Below are positions 43,021-55,200 of a DNA stretch of 64,000 bases, in pieces (the first letter of the stretch is position 1; every line of letters starts with the position of its first letter). Below the pieces are notes generated by a model. That model saw nothing but the letters and a program-made list of their open reading frames with translations. It did no database searches and had not been told where the DNA came from. Origin of the DNA: Macrostomum hystrix (taxonomy: Eukaryota; Platyhelminthes; Macrostomidae); contig CATNEN010000039.1 of assembly GCA_950097015.1 (NCBI GenBank), forward strand, positions 11,254,001 through 11,318,000, written 5' to 3'. The translations under genes and the position numbers were made by a program.

Positions 43021-46000
43021 ATGCCATCAAAGGCGAAGGTCGGCTTCGTCAACAGCGAAAGCAGCAAAGGCAAAGCAAAAGAAAATCGTGGACGGACTAA
43101 AGCCGACGCATCTGACAGCGAAGATGAGAGACAGCTGGCTGAGCAGCGAGCGACTGCCGACAAGCAGCTGCAGGACTTGGACGGCTTGGACGGATACGAG
43201 AAGATCGGCCTACCAGGCGGTGAGGGCTGCGTTTTCTATGGACAATTGGTTAAATTTTTGTGGGAGAAAACTTGGGCCTAAATATTTGCATGTCGCCTTG
43301 CAGCCCTGGCCCAACTGCCAGCTCCGAAGACTCGAAAGCAGGAATTCGACGCTAAGGCTGGTGTGAAGACCTTCGAGAAGTGAGCGTGAGATTACTTGGC
43401 GCTGAAGCTCGCAAATTGTCCTGGAGTTTTCTTGATTTTTTCAAGGGTCTCATGAAATTGACGTATGAAACATTGCTGACACTTCGCAGGCTGCCTAAAG
43501 TCAGCGAGGAGATCGCCCGGCAGACTCTGATTGACAATGCGCCAAAGAAGTGCTGCAGCAGCCAGGGCTACATGCGCACAATGCCCATTACCAAGGTTGA
43601 GAACACACTCGCCTGGCATGTAAGGCTATTTTGAGCCCCATAATTTATGATCAAAATAACGCGTGCTGAACTGTAAGTGCTCAAACCTATGCGACCCGTC
43701 TTGCAGTACTCGCTGGAGAGCTTCGTTGAGTCCCGCTTCACCTGCTGGTCATATGAGCCGTACGTTGGCCAGCAGGTCGACGGCAGAGAAAACGGCCGCG
43801 CCCCCGGGCCGTGGGAAATCGAGCTGACGCCGAAACAGATGTTCGTGGATGAGGACAAGGAGATCACGGTACCACATTCAGCATCCGTTAAGGTGCGTTG
43901 AGAAAACTTTTTAGTTCGATATAAGTAACAATGACTGAGGGGAAATAAAAAATATATATAATTGCAGGAGGGCTGCGGGCAATGGCAGATAATTGGGTGA
44001 CAGTGGACCCGCAGCCAGCGATGAGGCAATTGTGCTTATTTCACTGACTTCTGAGAACACACTCACACTGATACTGTACACAGGCACGCACTCATACAGG
44101 TGTGCATCTGCTCTGATTTTCTCATCGTCAGGCTGTGTACGATTCACTGTGCCTTATGGGTTGGCCCACAAGGGCGTAAATTACACGACAAGCCGCCCAA
44201 GCTTTCACTCCGCGGCTGCGCCCAAATGAATGTGGCCTCGCCGCGGAATCGAGCTCAGGGACCTTGGTGCGAGAGGCAAACGCGTTAGACCGCTAGGCTA
44301 TTATTTTAAAACCTGTTGGATGTCGGCTCCTTAATGAATTTGTGAATCAATGCTCATCAACCATACTTTATTGAAAAAGAAATTTAGATTTGGAAAAAAG
44401 CATGCCACATCCCAACCTTTGCATCGAGCAGCCGTGCCACCACTGCAGCCAGAGCGGTCGCGTGCCGTGCCGCAAATGCAAGGGCAAGAAGACAATCAGC
44501 TGCAGCGGCTGCGGCGGCCAGGGCAAGAAGATGCAGACGCAGGGTGCCGTGCCTCGGAAAGTAGTCTGTGGTGACTGCGACGGTCATGGCAAGAAGCGGT
44601 AAGTCCTTGGAGTGTTGCCATCTTCATCAACGATTTAATTTGGCTTTTCTTACCTGTTTAATTGAGCAGCCTTGCTTCTCTGGCTTCTCTGGTAAAATGT
44701 TCCTTTTCATCAAATTAAGCCCTCAGACTTCATAGATGCAATAGCGACACAGTTTAAATTTGCGACACAATGTCTGTCGGTCCACACCAGGGGAGTGTTT
44801 CAAAGGAGTTACTAATGGCAATCTTCAAGCTTGTATACAACAAGATACAAGTGCCAAGTTACAAGACAATGCGTTTCACCAAGCACATTGTAAATTAGTG
44901 TGATTAGCTGTACAAGCCACAACTGTCTATTACACAAGTCATGCTTGTAGCTTGTAACTAGTGCCTATGGAACGCTCCCACGGATGCAACTACTAGTTTG
45001 CACTTTATTATAAAAAAGTAGCAGCTCTGAGTTCTGAAGCAGAGTCCTTCTACTTGCCTTGCAATCATGTGTTACTGGAGTTGCGCATATGAAAAAGGGC
45101 GCCATTACCTTGCCCCGTCCCTGTGTTAGCATTTTCTTAAGCAGCATAAATAATACAGAACATTTCTGGGAGCCACTGAACTGGCATATTCCTCATCTAC
45201 TGTGAACTCGTCTAACTTTGACTCAATTAAATTGCAATTACTTTCTTCCATTCTGGAACACCTCAATGTAATTTAGAGGTTACAAATAATCTCAATCGAA
45301 TCTGATTGTCAAGATGAACCGCACTTGCCCCAATTTGGGGGGCCAACCTAGAAATTGCCACCTTCGTGCTCTCCGCAGCTGTCCAACCTGCCAAGGCAGC
45401 GGTGACGAAGAGTGCGCCACCTGTAAGGGTCAGAAGAAGCTAGTGATGTACGTCAAGGTGAAGTGTGAATGGCGCAGGAAGGACACGGACTTCATCGAGG
45501 AGAAGACTGACATGCCCGATGAGCTGGTTCGCAATGTCACAGGGAAAGTCATATTCGAGGAGGAGGCTGAGAATGTGAGTTTTCGCTTTGAATTTTAGAA
45601 AATTGTGTACGGTATTGTGTGTGCCTGTATGTACGGTATGTGTGTGCCTGTGTACATTATGTACATGCCTGTGTACGGTATGTGTGTGCCTGTGTACGGT
45701 ATGTGTGTGCCTGTGTACGGTATGTGTGTGCCTCTGTGCGGTATGTGTGTGCCTGTGTACGGTATGTGTGTGCCTGTGTGCGGTATGTGTGTGCCTGTGT
45801 ACGGTATGTGTGTGCCTGTGTACGGTATGTGTGTGCCTCTGTGCGGTATGTGTGTGCCTGTGTACGGTATGTGTGTGCCTGTGTTCGGTATGTGTGTGCC
45901 TGTGTACGGTATGTGTGTGCCTGTGTACGGTATGTAAGCCTTCTAATAAGATACCAAAGCAACAAACCGATCTCACCAACAGGTGTCGCCGATCACAAAT

Positions 46001-46225
46001 TTCCCCTATCGCGCCGTCAATGACGCCTCACGTAAGCTGATCGCCGCTCAGGAGAAAAACTTATCTGGTCAACGCATTGTTCGCCAGCGTCACCAGCTGA
46101 GAGGAGTGCCGGTGACTGAGTGCCACTACCAGCATGAGAACAAGCGCGGTGCCTTCTTTGTCTATGGCTTCGAGAACAAGCTCTACGTCGAGGACCTGCC
46201 TAGCGGTGGCTGCACTCTGCTGTGA
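43021..46225 (+). CDS. SSUH2: SSUH2 homologue with DnaJ-type cysteine-rich repeats
   Basis: Seven exons: 43021-43219, 43304-43379, 43490-43619, 43707-43892, 44432-44598, 45379-45574 and 45983-46225. All phases agree, giving 398 residues. The cysteine-rich core (from residue 199) carries six CxxC repeats: CHHC, CRKC, CSGC, CGDC, CPTC and CATC, mostly followed by Gly/Lys. This resembles the zinc-binding repeats of DnaJ, as in vertebrate SSUH2. Around it are other family landmarks: 'KKCCSS' and 'PHSASVK' before the core, 'KGQKKLVMYVK' after it, and a C-terminal block with 'ITNFPYRAV', 'VTECHY' and 'GGCTLL'. No J domain is present. The vertebrate protein has been linked to tooth development, but its biochemical role is unclear. 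The N-terminus is charged and low in complexity. Intron 4 holds a SINE and intron 6 a minisatellite. Confidence 0.9.
43965..44312 (-). mobile_element. SINE family A, full-length copy
   Basis: The reverse complement reads from 'tagcggtctaacgcgtttgc' through the B-box region 'gagctcgattccgcggcgag' and the whole body to 'gcagccctcctgcaattata'. This is the most complete family A copy here, inserted in SSUH2 intron 4. Confidence 0.9.
45605..45934. repeat. Minisatellite, 21-bp unit, SSUH2 intron 6
   Basis: About 16 copies of 'tgtgtacggtatgtgtgtgc' plus one base. The 21-base period keeps several frames open on both strands, giving Cys-rich artefact peptides next to a real Cys-rich gene. Confidence 0.95.
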
Positions 46226-46410
46226 GTGCGTGCTGCCAGTGTGCTGGCTAACTGCTAAACTGAGATGCAGAAAATGGAATATCTGGGATTTTATTTTTCT
46301 TGCTAATTCTTTAATCAAGTAGTTTTCTGCTCTGCCAAACTATTTATAAATGATTTCAAAGGATCCCAAAGTTTTTTCTTTAAAATGTAAGCCCATGGTT
46401 TCACAAGATT

Positions 46411-46416
46411 AATAAA
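46411..46416 (+). other. Polyadenylation signal for SSUH2
   Basis: AATAAA 186 bases after the stop. Confidence 0.6.
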
Positions 46417-46419
46417 TGT

Positions 46420-47280
46420 TTGCCAATCTGAGAACTGTCTTTTTAATGTAAGTGCTTAAGTTTGCTGCATCATACTCGTATGTTTGATCTAATCGATGTT
46501 GATCACAACTAAAAAACTAGATTTTTTGTGACAATGTGCTACTTTTTGGTGCAGTTAGAAGGCCCATGCAAGTTGAGAATTGGCCGTGAGCATGGAACGC
46601 TTGGATACAAGAGTCTTGCATCCTTAAAGATCAACTAAGACACCCGCTGACACTAAGGCACCTATAATTTATCAATTATATGCTAAAGCAGCAGTAATTG
46701 GGCTGCTTAATTCGTTTTTTAGCTAGTCTGCATGAGAGTATAGCTTGCTTTGCTTGCTACTGCAGTCTTTACGTAAGTAGTATATTTGTTCTTTTATCAG
46801 ATAACTTCTATGCATATGCTTCGATAGTGGCATATTTTTGCAGTCTTGATATTGTTGTCAGATAGAATGGAATTTTTCTGCAGATTTTTCAAAGTATTTA
46901 ACAAAGTAAACTTTTCTAATCTTAACTTCTTACTGTTTACCACCCAGCCTTTTAGCATCCTTTGTGAATCCGTTTCAATAACAATGCAATGCGTAGTAAT
47001 CTCATTGCTCCGTACTCGTTTTATAATCGAGAGCAACTATTGGTTCTGAAATCTATTTCACAGGTACGCTCCTATATTTACTAAAATCTGCTAAAAAAGT
47101 CTCGGTTTTATTTTTTAAAGATTTTCTTGTCAAAAAATTATCGACCAATTCGAGTGAGTTAATTACTAGCGTTGCCTATTTTGTTTGTTCATATGTTAAA
47201 GATATACATCGATATAATAGACATAGATATGTTTTTAGTTTTTTTATAGAAACCGCTAAGTGGTAATCTTAATAGGTTAA
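46420..47280. other. Intergenic, no gene seen
   Basis: AT-rich sequence without recognisable exons or repeat copies. Confidence 0.4.
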
Positions 47281-47284
47281 CGCT

Positions 47285-47880
47285 TACATCTAACAGGTCA
47301 CACTTATGTCTAACAAGTAATACTTTGTCTAACAGGTGATACTTATGTCTAACAGGTGACACATATGTCTTACAGCGGACACGTACGTCAAACAGGGGAC
47401 ATGTATGTCTAACAGGCGATACTTATGTCTAACAGGTAGCACTTATATAAAACCGGTGACACTTTAGTCTAACAGGTAGCACTTATATAAAACCGGTGAC
47501 ACTTTAGTCTAACAGGTAGCACTTATATAAAACCGGTGACACTTTAGTCTAACAGGTAGCACTTATATAAAACCGGTGACACTTTAGTCTAACAGGTAGC
47601 ACTTATATAAAACCGGTGACACTTTAGTCTAACAGGTAGCACTTATATAAAACCGGTGACACTTTAGTCTAACAGGTAGCACTTATATAAAACCGGTGAC
47701 ACTTTAGTCTAACAGGTAGCACTTATATAAAACCGGTGACACTTTAGTCTAACAGGTAGCACTAATGTCGAACAGGTAGCACTTACGTCTAGCAGGGGAC
47801 ACGTATGTCTAACAGGTGATACTTAAGTCTAACAGGGGGGAAATTTATGTCTTATAGGAGATACTTATGTCTAACAGGGG
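47285..47880. repeat. Minisatellite: 20-bp units with a homogenised 40-bp higher-order core
   Basis: The outer parts are diverged 20-base units of the type 'tctaacaggtgatacttatg'. The core (about 47431-47760) is eight identical copies of a 40-base unit joining 'gtctaacaggtagcactta' and 'tataaaaccggtgacactt'. Each contains a TATATAAAA stretch and the palindrome ACCGGT. Confidence 0.93.
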
Positions 47881-47889
47881 ACTTACTTA

Positions 47890-48458
47890 ATTGCAGGGGG
47901 GCCTGGGGCACTTGACGCACAAGCGCAGGAACGGCATGCCCCCAGGCCGGCGAACTAGGCGGGAGTCGCCCATCGCGCCATCTAGACCCCTGAACACAGG
48001 TACCTCATACACAGCCGCAAGCCAAGCGGGGAAGGGGGCGGCAGCCGGAGTGCCTCTCACCCCAGGCCCGCACACGCACAGAGCCGACCAAACCAGGGGA
48101 GGACTTAGATGCCTGAAGGGTAGGGATGAGAGGACCAAGCCACGCGCGCAGACGGCTGGTGAAACCTCGCCGCTCAGAGCACGCATGGCTGGTGCACACC
48201 CGCCCCACCCCCATACAACGCCTCACACCCGGCCCAACGCACAAACACAAACACAAACAAGCAGGCATGCAGAAGGCAGGAGCGAAGCTATTATTTCAAG
48301 CTTTAATTGCACGAAATATGGTGCACCTCCGCCGGTCGCTACTGTCCAAACCCCCCCAACAAGTACCGAAATTAATCGTGACTTGAAGGGTGAATCGAAC
48401 TAGCGTCCTTTGGAGTGCGAGGCAGCGACGTTAGCCGCTGACCCCACTCGCCCCTCTA
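47890..48458 (-). mobile_element. SINE family C (tRNA-derived) inserted in the minisatellite
   Basis: The minus strand starts with a tRNA-like head: 'gggtcagcggctaacgtcg' as A-box region and AGTTCGATTCA as B box (48401-48391). A GC-rich body of about 470 bases follows, unlike the surrounding AT-rich DNA. The repeat phrase 'tctaacaggggac' flanks it on both sides, fitting an insertion into the array. Confidence 0.65.
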
Positions 48459-48727
48459 ACAGGGGACACTTGGCAGAGTTTTTTAGTTGCAAGATAATTT
48501 ATTTTCGTATGCTAACAAGGACAAATTTAATCTGCAGTGAACAATTCAACTTCCCTTTTATTACTCGTACTTTGTCTCAGAACCAAACTGAGATCCAGCT
48601 GTATTAAAATGCTAATGGCAGAACAGGGCACATGAGAAGGGCGGTGTAAGCTAGTCATGCAGTGTTCCAGTGTACAGTGCATGAATGTACATTCGCCTAT
48701 TTTTGGTACGTACGGCGCACTAAAGTG

Positions 48728-48733
48728 TATAAA
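48728..48733 (+). promoter_or_regulatory. Candidate TATA box for the first ankyrin gene
   Basis: TATAAA at 48728-48733. A possible donor (GAGG followed by gtaagc at 48887) would make a 5'-UTR exon of about 130 bases that could join the acceptor at 49243. The alternative is a spliced leader, so this is tentative. Confidence 0.35.
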
Positions 48734-49255
48734 TTCAACATGGAACTAAAAGCATAGGACTATTGCTAAAGACATTGCATAAACTAGCTTTTTAGAATTT
48801 TAAGCAAGCAAGCAAGATTTTCATTTTTAGTATATTAGAAATAAATTGCGGTACTACCTTCCGATTCGAAGGCGGAATAGTCGAGGGTAAGCGTCTCAGC
48901 AATTTAACACCTTTGAATATTGATTATAATAAATACGAGCTAATTTCGCGAAATATGAAGGTACAAACAAAGACGAGTTCTATGATCGGTTTTGAATCGC
49001 GAATGAATGCGATTAGAAAGATAGTGCACGGGTTGTAGTTTTGCTTCTATCATGTACATTGTCTTAACATTAAAGCTGATACAGTAGATTTACCTGACTA
49101 TGTATAATCCACTTTTGGCTACAATTTTGTATTCTAGCTCTATAATATTTGCTCTAGACCCAATAGAGCACAGTTTATTGAGTATCTTATAGATAGCACT
49201 TTAAGGGATGCAGCTCACGATGCCATTTTGCATTTTAGCGCAGCAATCAAGCGGC

Positions 49256-52200
49256 ATGGATGAACTGCATCCAGTGCTGAAGGAGCTGGGAGACATGCTG
49301 ACAGCCCTGAAGTCCCTGCAGTCCAGTGAAGGAATTCCCAGACAGCTTGCCGAGGAAATCGAAAAGCGCGGAAGAGAGTTAAATCTTCCAGACGATCCGC
49401 AGCAGTTGAAGGCCAGACTAAAGAGTGAGCAAAGAAAAATGAAAACAAACCTGAAAAAACTGCAAAAAGCTGCGCAGAGAGGAAATCTCTCTAACGATTC
49501 ATCGTCGGAAGATACGGATGACGACGATGACGACGAAGTAGATTCAGAAACTGGCGCGTTCTTGGGGGCTGCAGCTCTCGGAAACGCGAACTTCTGCAGC
49601 CTGATGCTGCAGCGAGGCTTGAATGTTAACGCGAGAGGTCAAAAGAATGCAACAGCGCTTCACGTTGCAACTCAGGAGAATAAGTCGGACGTTGTGAACC
49701 TCCTTCTATCACGAGGTGCGGATTTGAATGCTGTTGATGTTGATGGTGACACTCCGCTAATGATAGCTGTGATGAAAAAGCATCGATCTCTTACTCGACT
49801 ACTTATTGATCGTGGAACAGATCTTCTATGCAAAAACAAGAAAGGCTTCACTGCTGCAGACTTAGCCTTTATATTTGAGGATCTTGAGACGTTAAATCTA
49901 ATTGAACAAAAGAAAAACTCGTTGCAGTTCGATTGCAAAATCCACGACGAAACGATACTGTCGTTTGCACAAAAGAACTCAGCCCAAATGATTGAATTCT
50001 GGCTTCAAAACTATCCTCAAACTGAAGGGGGCCCGAAACCATGCAACCTTCAATACAAGGATGGCCGCACAATCGCTTTTACCGCGGCACTCAACGGGTC
50101 GGAAGAGCTGCTGGCACTGGTTGATAGCCTCGGAGGTGACCTCGACCTACCGGACAGTACAAACAGCTCCCCGCTATTCTGTGCCGCTCAGAATGGATAC
50201 GAGAACATTGTGAAGATGCTGCTAGACAGAGGATGCGACGTCAACAGGGTTCGGGACACAGGCAGAACCGCCCTGTTCTCCGCCATTGTCAACAGCCATG
50301 AACAAATTGTTAGGATTCTTGTTGATGCTGGAGCGGACATTAACATCAAGGACAGCACTGGGACGTGTCCTCTGGCCTGCGCCATTGTGTGCGGCTCCCA
50401 GGAAATATTCGACTTTCTTCTAGACGAGAAGCACGCCGACTGCGAAGTAATTGACAACAATGGCAACGATTTGGTTCTCATTGCTGCACTTTACAAGCGA
50501 TTTCAGATGCTAAAGCAGCTACATGATCATGGACTGCCGCTCGATTCAGTGAATAAGAAGGACGGCGAGACACCGCTCCTGTCTGCCTGCCAGGTGAACT
50601 GCCCCGAGATGGTTGAATACCTGGCCGAAAAAGGGTGCAACGTGAATATTGTCAATAAGAAAGGAGTCACCCCAGTTCTGAGAGCAAGCTTCAACAATGA
50701 TATGGCAACAGTGAAGCTGCTATCTCGAAGGAAAGCGCAGCTAGACTTTCCGAATAGAAGAAAAGAAACCGCGATTCTAGTTTCCGCTCAGAAAAAGTCC
50801 GTGCCCCTAGTCGAATATCTTTATAAAAAAGGCTGCGATATAAACGTGATCGACAAGAACGGGCACACGCTCGCCTACTATGCTGCGACTAGCAGCGACC
50901 TGGAGATGCTGAATGTTCTTATCAGACATTCGGCACCATTGGACCGCCAGGATAAAAAAGGAAACACGCCGTTAATAATCGCTGCGATGAAGCCAGCAAA
51001 TCTGCCGATCGTGCAGGAGCTCGTCTCGAAAAACTGCAATGTTGAGATGAAAAACAACGCGGGCAACACGGCCTGCAGTATAGCCGCAAAGCAAGGAAGC
51101 ATCGATATTCTGCAGTATCTGGACTCCATCGGAGAAGAGCTCGTAAATATTAGCAAAAAGGGAAAGACCATCATCATGCAGGCGTCGAAACGAAATCAGC
51201 TCGCCGTCCTGCGACGTGTGAAGTCTTCCGAAGTAGCAATGCGTGACGTTGAAGCAACATGCGACTTGGGTAGGACGGCCGTGCACTATGCTGCACTTGG
51301 TGGACACATCGAAGTTCTGGAGTTTCTTCATAATGAAATGAACGTTCAGACAGACTGCAAGGACGCTCAAGGTAACACGCCTTTTATGCTAGCGATCCAA
51401 CGAAAACATAAGGAAGTGGCAGAGAAGCTTAGCGACTTCGGAGCGGATGTCAATATGCGGAACAGAAATGGTGAAAACGCGGTTCACTTAGCAGTGCAAG
51501 CGGACTCATTGGAGCTCGTAAGGTTTCTAGACCAGAAAGGCTGTTACTTGGATCAGGAAGACAAGACTGGTCTAACTCCACTTATGCTGGCTTGCAAAAA
51601 GAAGAAATTATCAATGATAAACTTTTTACTATCCAGGAACTGCTTCCCGAAGTCATTTTCCAAGAATGGTCGTCAGGTGATTCACTTTGCGTGCGAATCA
51701 GGCAAGGCTCATATAGTCAAGCGAATCATTGACCTGGGAGTCCCGGTGCACGCAGCGGATTCTAACGGAGTCACCACTCTAATGCTGGCGGCTCAGTCAG
51801 GCTGCAGCGAGATCATCGAGGTCCTGGTTAAGAAGCGACAGCAATTGGTCGAGATGAAGGATGTTTACGGCAAGTCGGCTCTTGAGTACGCTATCATTTA
51901 TGATCGTGTACAAATTATTGACTTACTAATAAAAGCTGGCTGCGGCTTGGATAATCGGCTTACTGACGGCCGAACTCCACTTTTGCTTGCCATTCAATCA
52001 ACTGCAAAGTGCGCAGATGAGATGGTGCAGATTCTCATGCATCATGGATGCGGCACAGATGCTGTCACAGAAGAAGGATTGAATGCTGCTCATTTCGCGT
52101 GCAAATTCAACAAACTACACGTATTAAAACTGTTGATGGAGAAAGAAATTTCCTTAGATCTACTGACAAAGTCTAGCGACTCCTGTCTGACAATAGCAGT

Positions 52201-55200
52201 TCCAAAGGCTTCAGCTGAGCTGATTGGGCTGCTAATCGATGCTAACTTGGACAAGAATCACTGCAATGTAAACGGTCACTCGGCCGTGTCCCTGGCGTGC
52301 CAGCGAGGCAGCGAGGACGTACTTTCGAAGCTCCTACCATTTGGTGATGCTGAAATTGTTAAGGAATACGCGGATAAGTGCAGTCTGCTGCATTTTGCTT
52401 GCGAAGGTGGTTGCAAGAAAGTTGCAGAAAATATTTTGGAAAGAAATGCTGCATTATTGGAAAGAAGGAATTCTAGCTCTGCGACACCCCTCCATGTGGC
52501 TTGCCGGAGCTCTAAGCTTGAGCTGGTGGACTTCTTGCTGCAGCGAGGAGCAGACTGCAACGCTAAGGACGAAAACGGTGAGACGCCGCTGTTTTACGCG
52601 ATTTCCGTCGGAAATTCTGAAATCGTTAAGCTCATACTGGATAAAAGACCAGATTTGAGACACTTAAACTCTGAAGGAGTTTCTGCTTTGGCTAAGGCCT
52701 ATCACAAGGGAAAAAGTTCAATCATTAAACTGCTCCAGGAAGAAGAAGCGCCACTCTCTCCTGAAAGGCTTCCATCATCATTCGAAATTTTCCGAACGAA
52801 TCTTTTGAACTGTAGATTCATTATTCTAGACGAGCTTTTGAATTCGGGTCTACCGGTGGATCGCCGTGAGAAGGACTGGTATTTGATTCATCTCGGAATC
52901 GAAACCAGCCGCAGCGAGATAATCACAGAGCTTCTGAATCGAGGTGCAAGCGTTAGCGTCAAGGACAGTAAAGGAAACACACCTTTGCTCACTGCTATCA
53001 TTTTTGGCAGAATTGACATCGCAAAGCAAATTTTAGCTGAGCATCCGGAGACAAAGGATGATGTCAACAATGAAGGAGACACTATACTACATGTTGCCGT
53101 TAAGGAGAACAAATTCAGTACCTTGTTTTGGCTCCTTTCCAAATTCGATTTCAAGCCAGACGTCAAAAATAAGTCAGGCCAGACAGCATTGCACCTGGCT
53201 GCACTAAAAGGAAATGTAAAAATGTACGAATTTCTAATCAAGAAAGGTTTCAGCAGCAGTCTCGCCTTGGAGGATGGCAAAAAGAAGTTCAAAATGAGCC
53301 ATTTAGCTGCAATGTCGAACAATATGAGTATGTTCAATGTTTTTCGAAACACTCACAAACTGTTTCTCGAATTTTCGAAGCACACACCGTCAGTATTTGA
53401 AATTCTCGCTGAGAATGGACAGATAAAAATGTTACAGCGGTTGACTGAAGAAACTGGTCAAAATTACGACGATCCAAACTTTTTTCGGACAAGAAACATG
53501 GCCTTCTTCTGCGGCCACGAGTCTCTATGCAGGTGGATGATCAACCGAGGAGTCGACTTAGAGCGGCCAGACAATTACGGCGAGACACCAATTTCTCGAT
53601 CAGTTGAATGCGGAAATTTTCATTTGTGTCGAGAACTCATAGACAAAAGTAGATGCGATCTATCAATGAAAACAAAGCACGGAGTCAGTTTAGTTCAGAA
53701 GGCAATTGTGGCAGATCACGAGCAAATTCTGCGGTATCTCGTTCAACGAAATGCAGCTGTGGAAGAGATGGATTTCGATGGTGACACTCCCCTTTTGGAA
53801 GCCGTGAACTTGGAAAGACCAAGACTTGTGACAGTGTTGCATAGTGAATTCGAATGTAAAATCCAAAGAGTCAATCGACTCAAGCGTAACGCAGCTCATT
53901 TGGCTAGCGTTTCTGGTAACATTGAAATTCTGAAATACTTGAAGCGCTGTCTTCCTGAAGAGTTCTTTTCCGCGAAAGACGTGCACAAAGACACTCCGCT
54001 GATGCTGTCTGTGCTTCACGGAAAGACAGAAGCTGCAAAGTTTTTGCTTGAAAACTTTCCGATAGATGTGAAACACAGCAACGAAACTAAGAGCACCGCT
54101 CTTCACTGGGCCGCGAGCAAAGCGAACATCGACTTGATCAGTTTGCTGCTCGCGAAGAGCGCTGAAGTAGACGCAGTTGACAGAGATGGTGTCACAGCGT
54201 TGATGCTGGCTGTACAGGCAATGTCTGTTGATTGTGTCAGCGTTCTATTGAACAGAGGAGCCTCCTTAACTGCCAGAAATCGGTATGGAGACAGTGCACT
54301 GGCGCTCATGCTAAATTCGGAGGAGAGCGGGATTAAGCGAATTGGAGAAAATTTACAGCCAAGCAACCCGGACGACACGTCGCACAGGTAATAAAAATGC
54401 ATAACACTTTGAGTCATTTTGGTCGAAGCTCCATAAATAAACAACTACGATCTATTTTTCAGAAGGAGATCCCTTGATAAGCTGGGTCATTTGACGGTCG
54501 AGAGTTTGCATTATTACGATCACTTCCCTAACGAGCGACCGACAGAGTCTGATGAGGAAGAAGACGAGCTTGGCGATGTGACAGAGGCGTCTGCAGTGCA
54601 GCAGCCGGAAACGCGCAACGCTACATCAATTGCCAGCCGCCAGTCGAGCGTCTCTCGCACATCCAGGCCGCAGCGAGTTGGCTTCGACGACTCCGCTAGT
54701 AATGCTGGGTACGAAACATATAGTTTAGGCCTTAGGAATAACCTGACAGTAATTCCTTTGCCAATTCATCCATTGCTGATCATCAATTTTTTATTGCAGA
54801 GCGCGCCGTCGTCAGTTTTCACAGTTGGAATTTCCCACTGCAACAGAAGCTGAAACGTCTGAGCCTGTGGTAGCAGCCTTTAGCGTTCATCAATGCTTCT
54901 CAACGGGTCGATTCCAACTAAGAGTGGAAGCTCACTGCGCCGAGCAAAAGTGGCTGCAGGTTCTGCAAGCTGCCATGAGCGAAACCACGATGTTCCCACT
55001 GCAAGGCCAGGCGTATACAGGATCTGGTATTGAAAATCTGTGCACAGTCAATGACTTCAAGTTTAATCTCTCACCACGACCAAGTCTAGAACTGACGCTC
55101 GATCTACCAGGAGAGCGACTGTCCACGTGCCTTGACCGCGTAAGGGATAGAGACCCTAATTTCCATTATCTGGAGAAGGAGTTTGGCCAGCTGGTCGCCA

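Noticed and set aside
45588-46040. Cys-rich open frames on both strands
   Set aside because: Products of the 21-base GT-rich minisatellite in SSUH2 intron 6.
47891-48403. Overlapping open frames on both strands
   Set aside because: They lie within the GC-rich SINE C body; GC-rich DNA has few stops.
49208-49255. Upstream ATG of the first ankyrin gene
   Set aside because: A polypyrimidine tract and AG at 49242-49243 lie between it and the conserved coding region.
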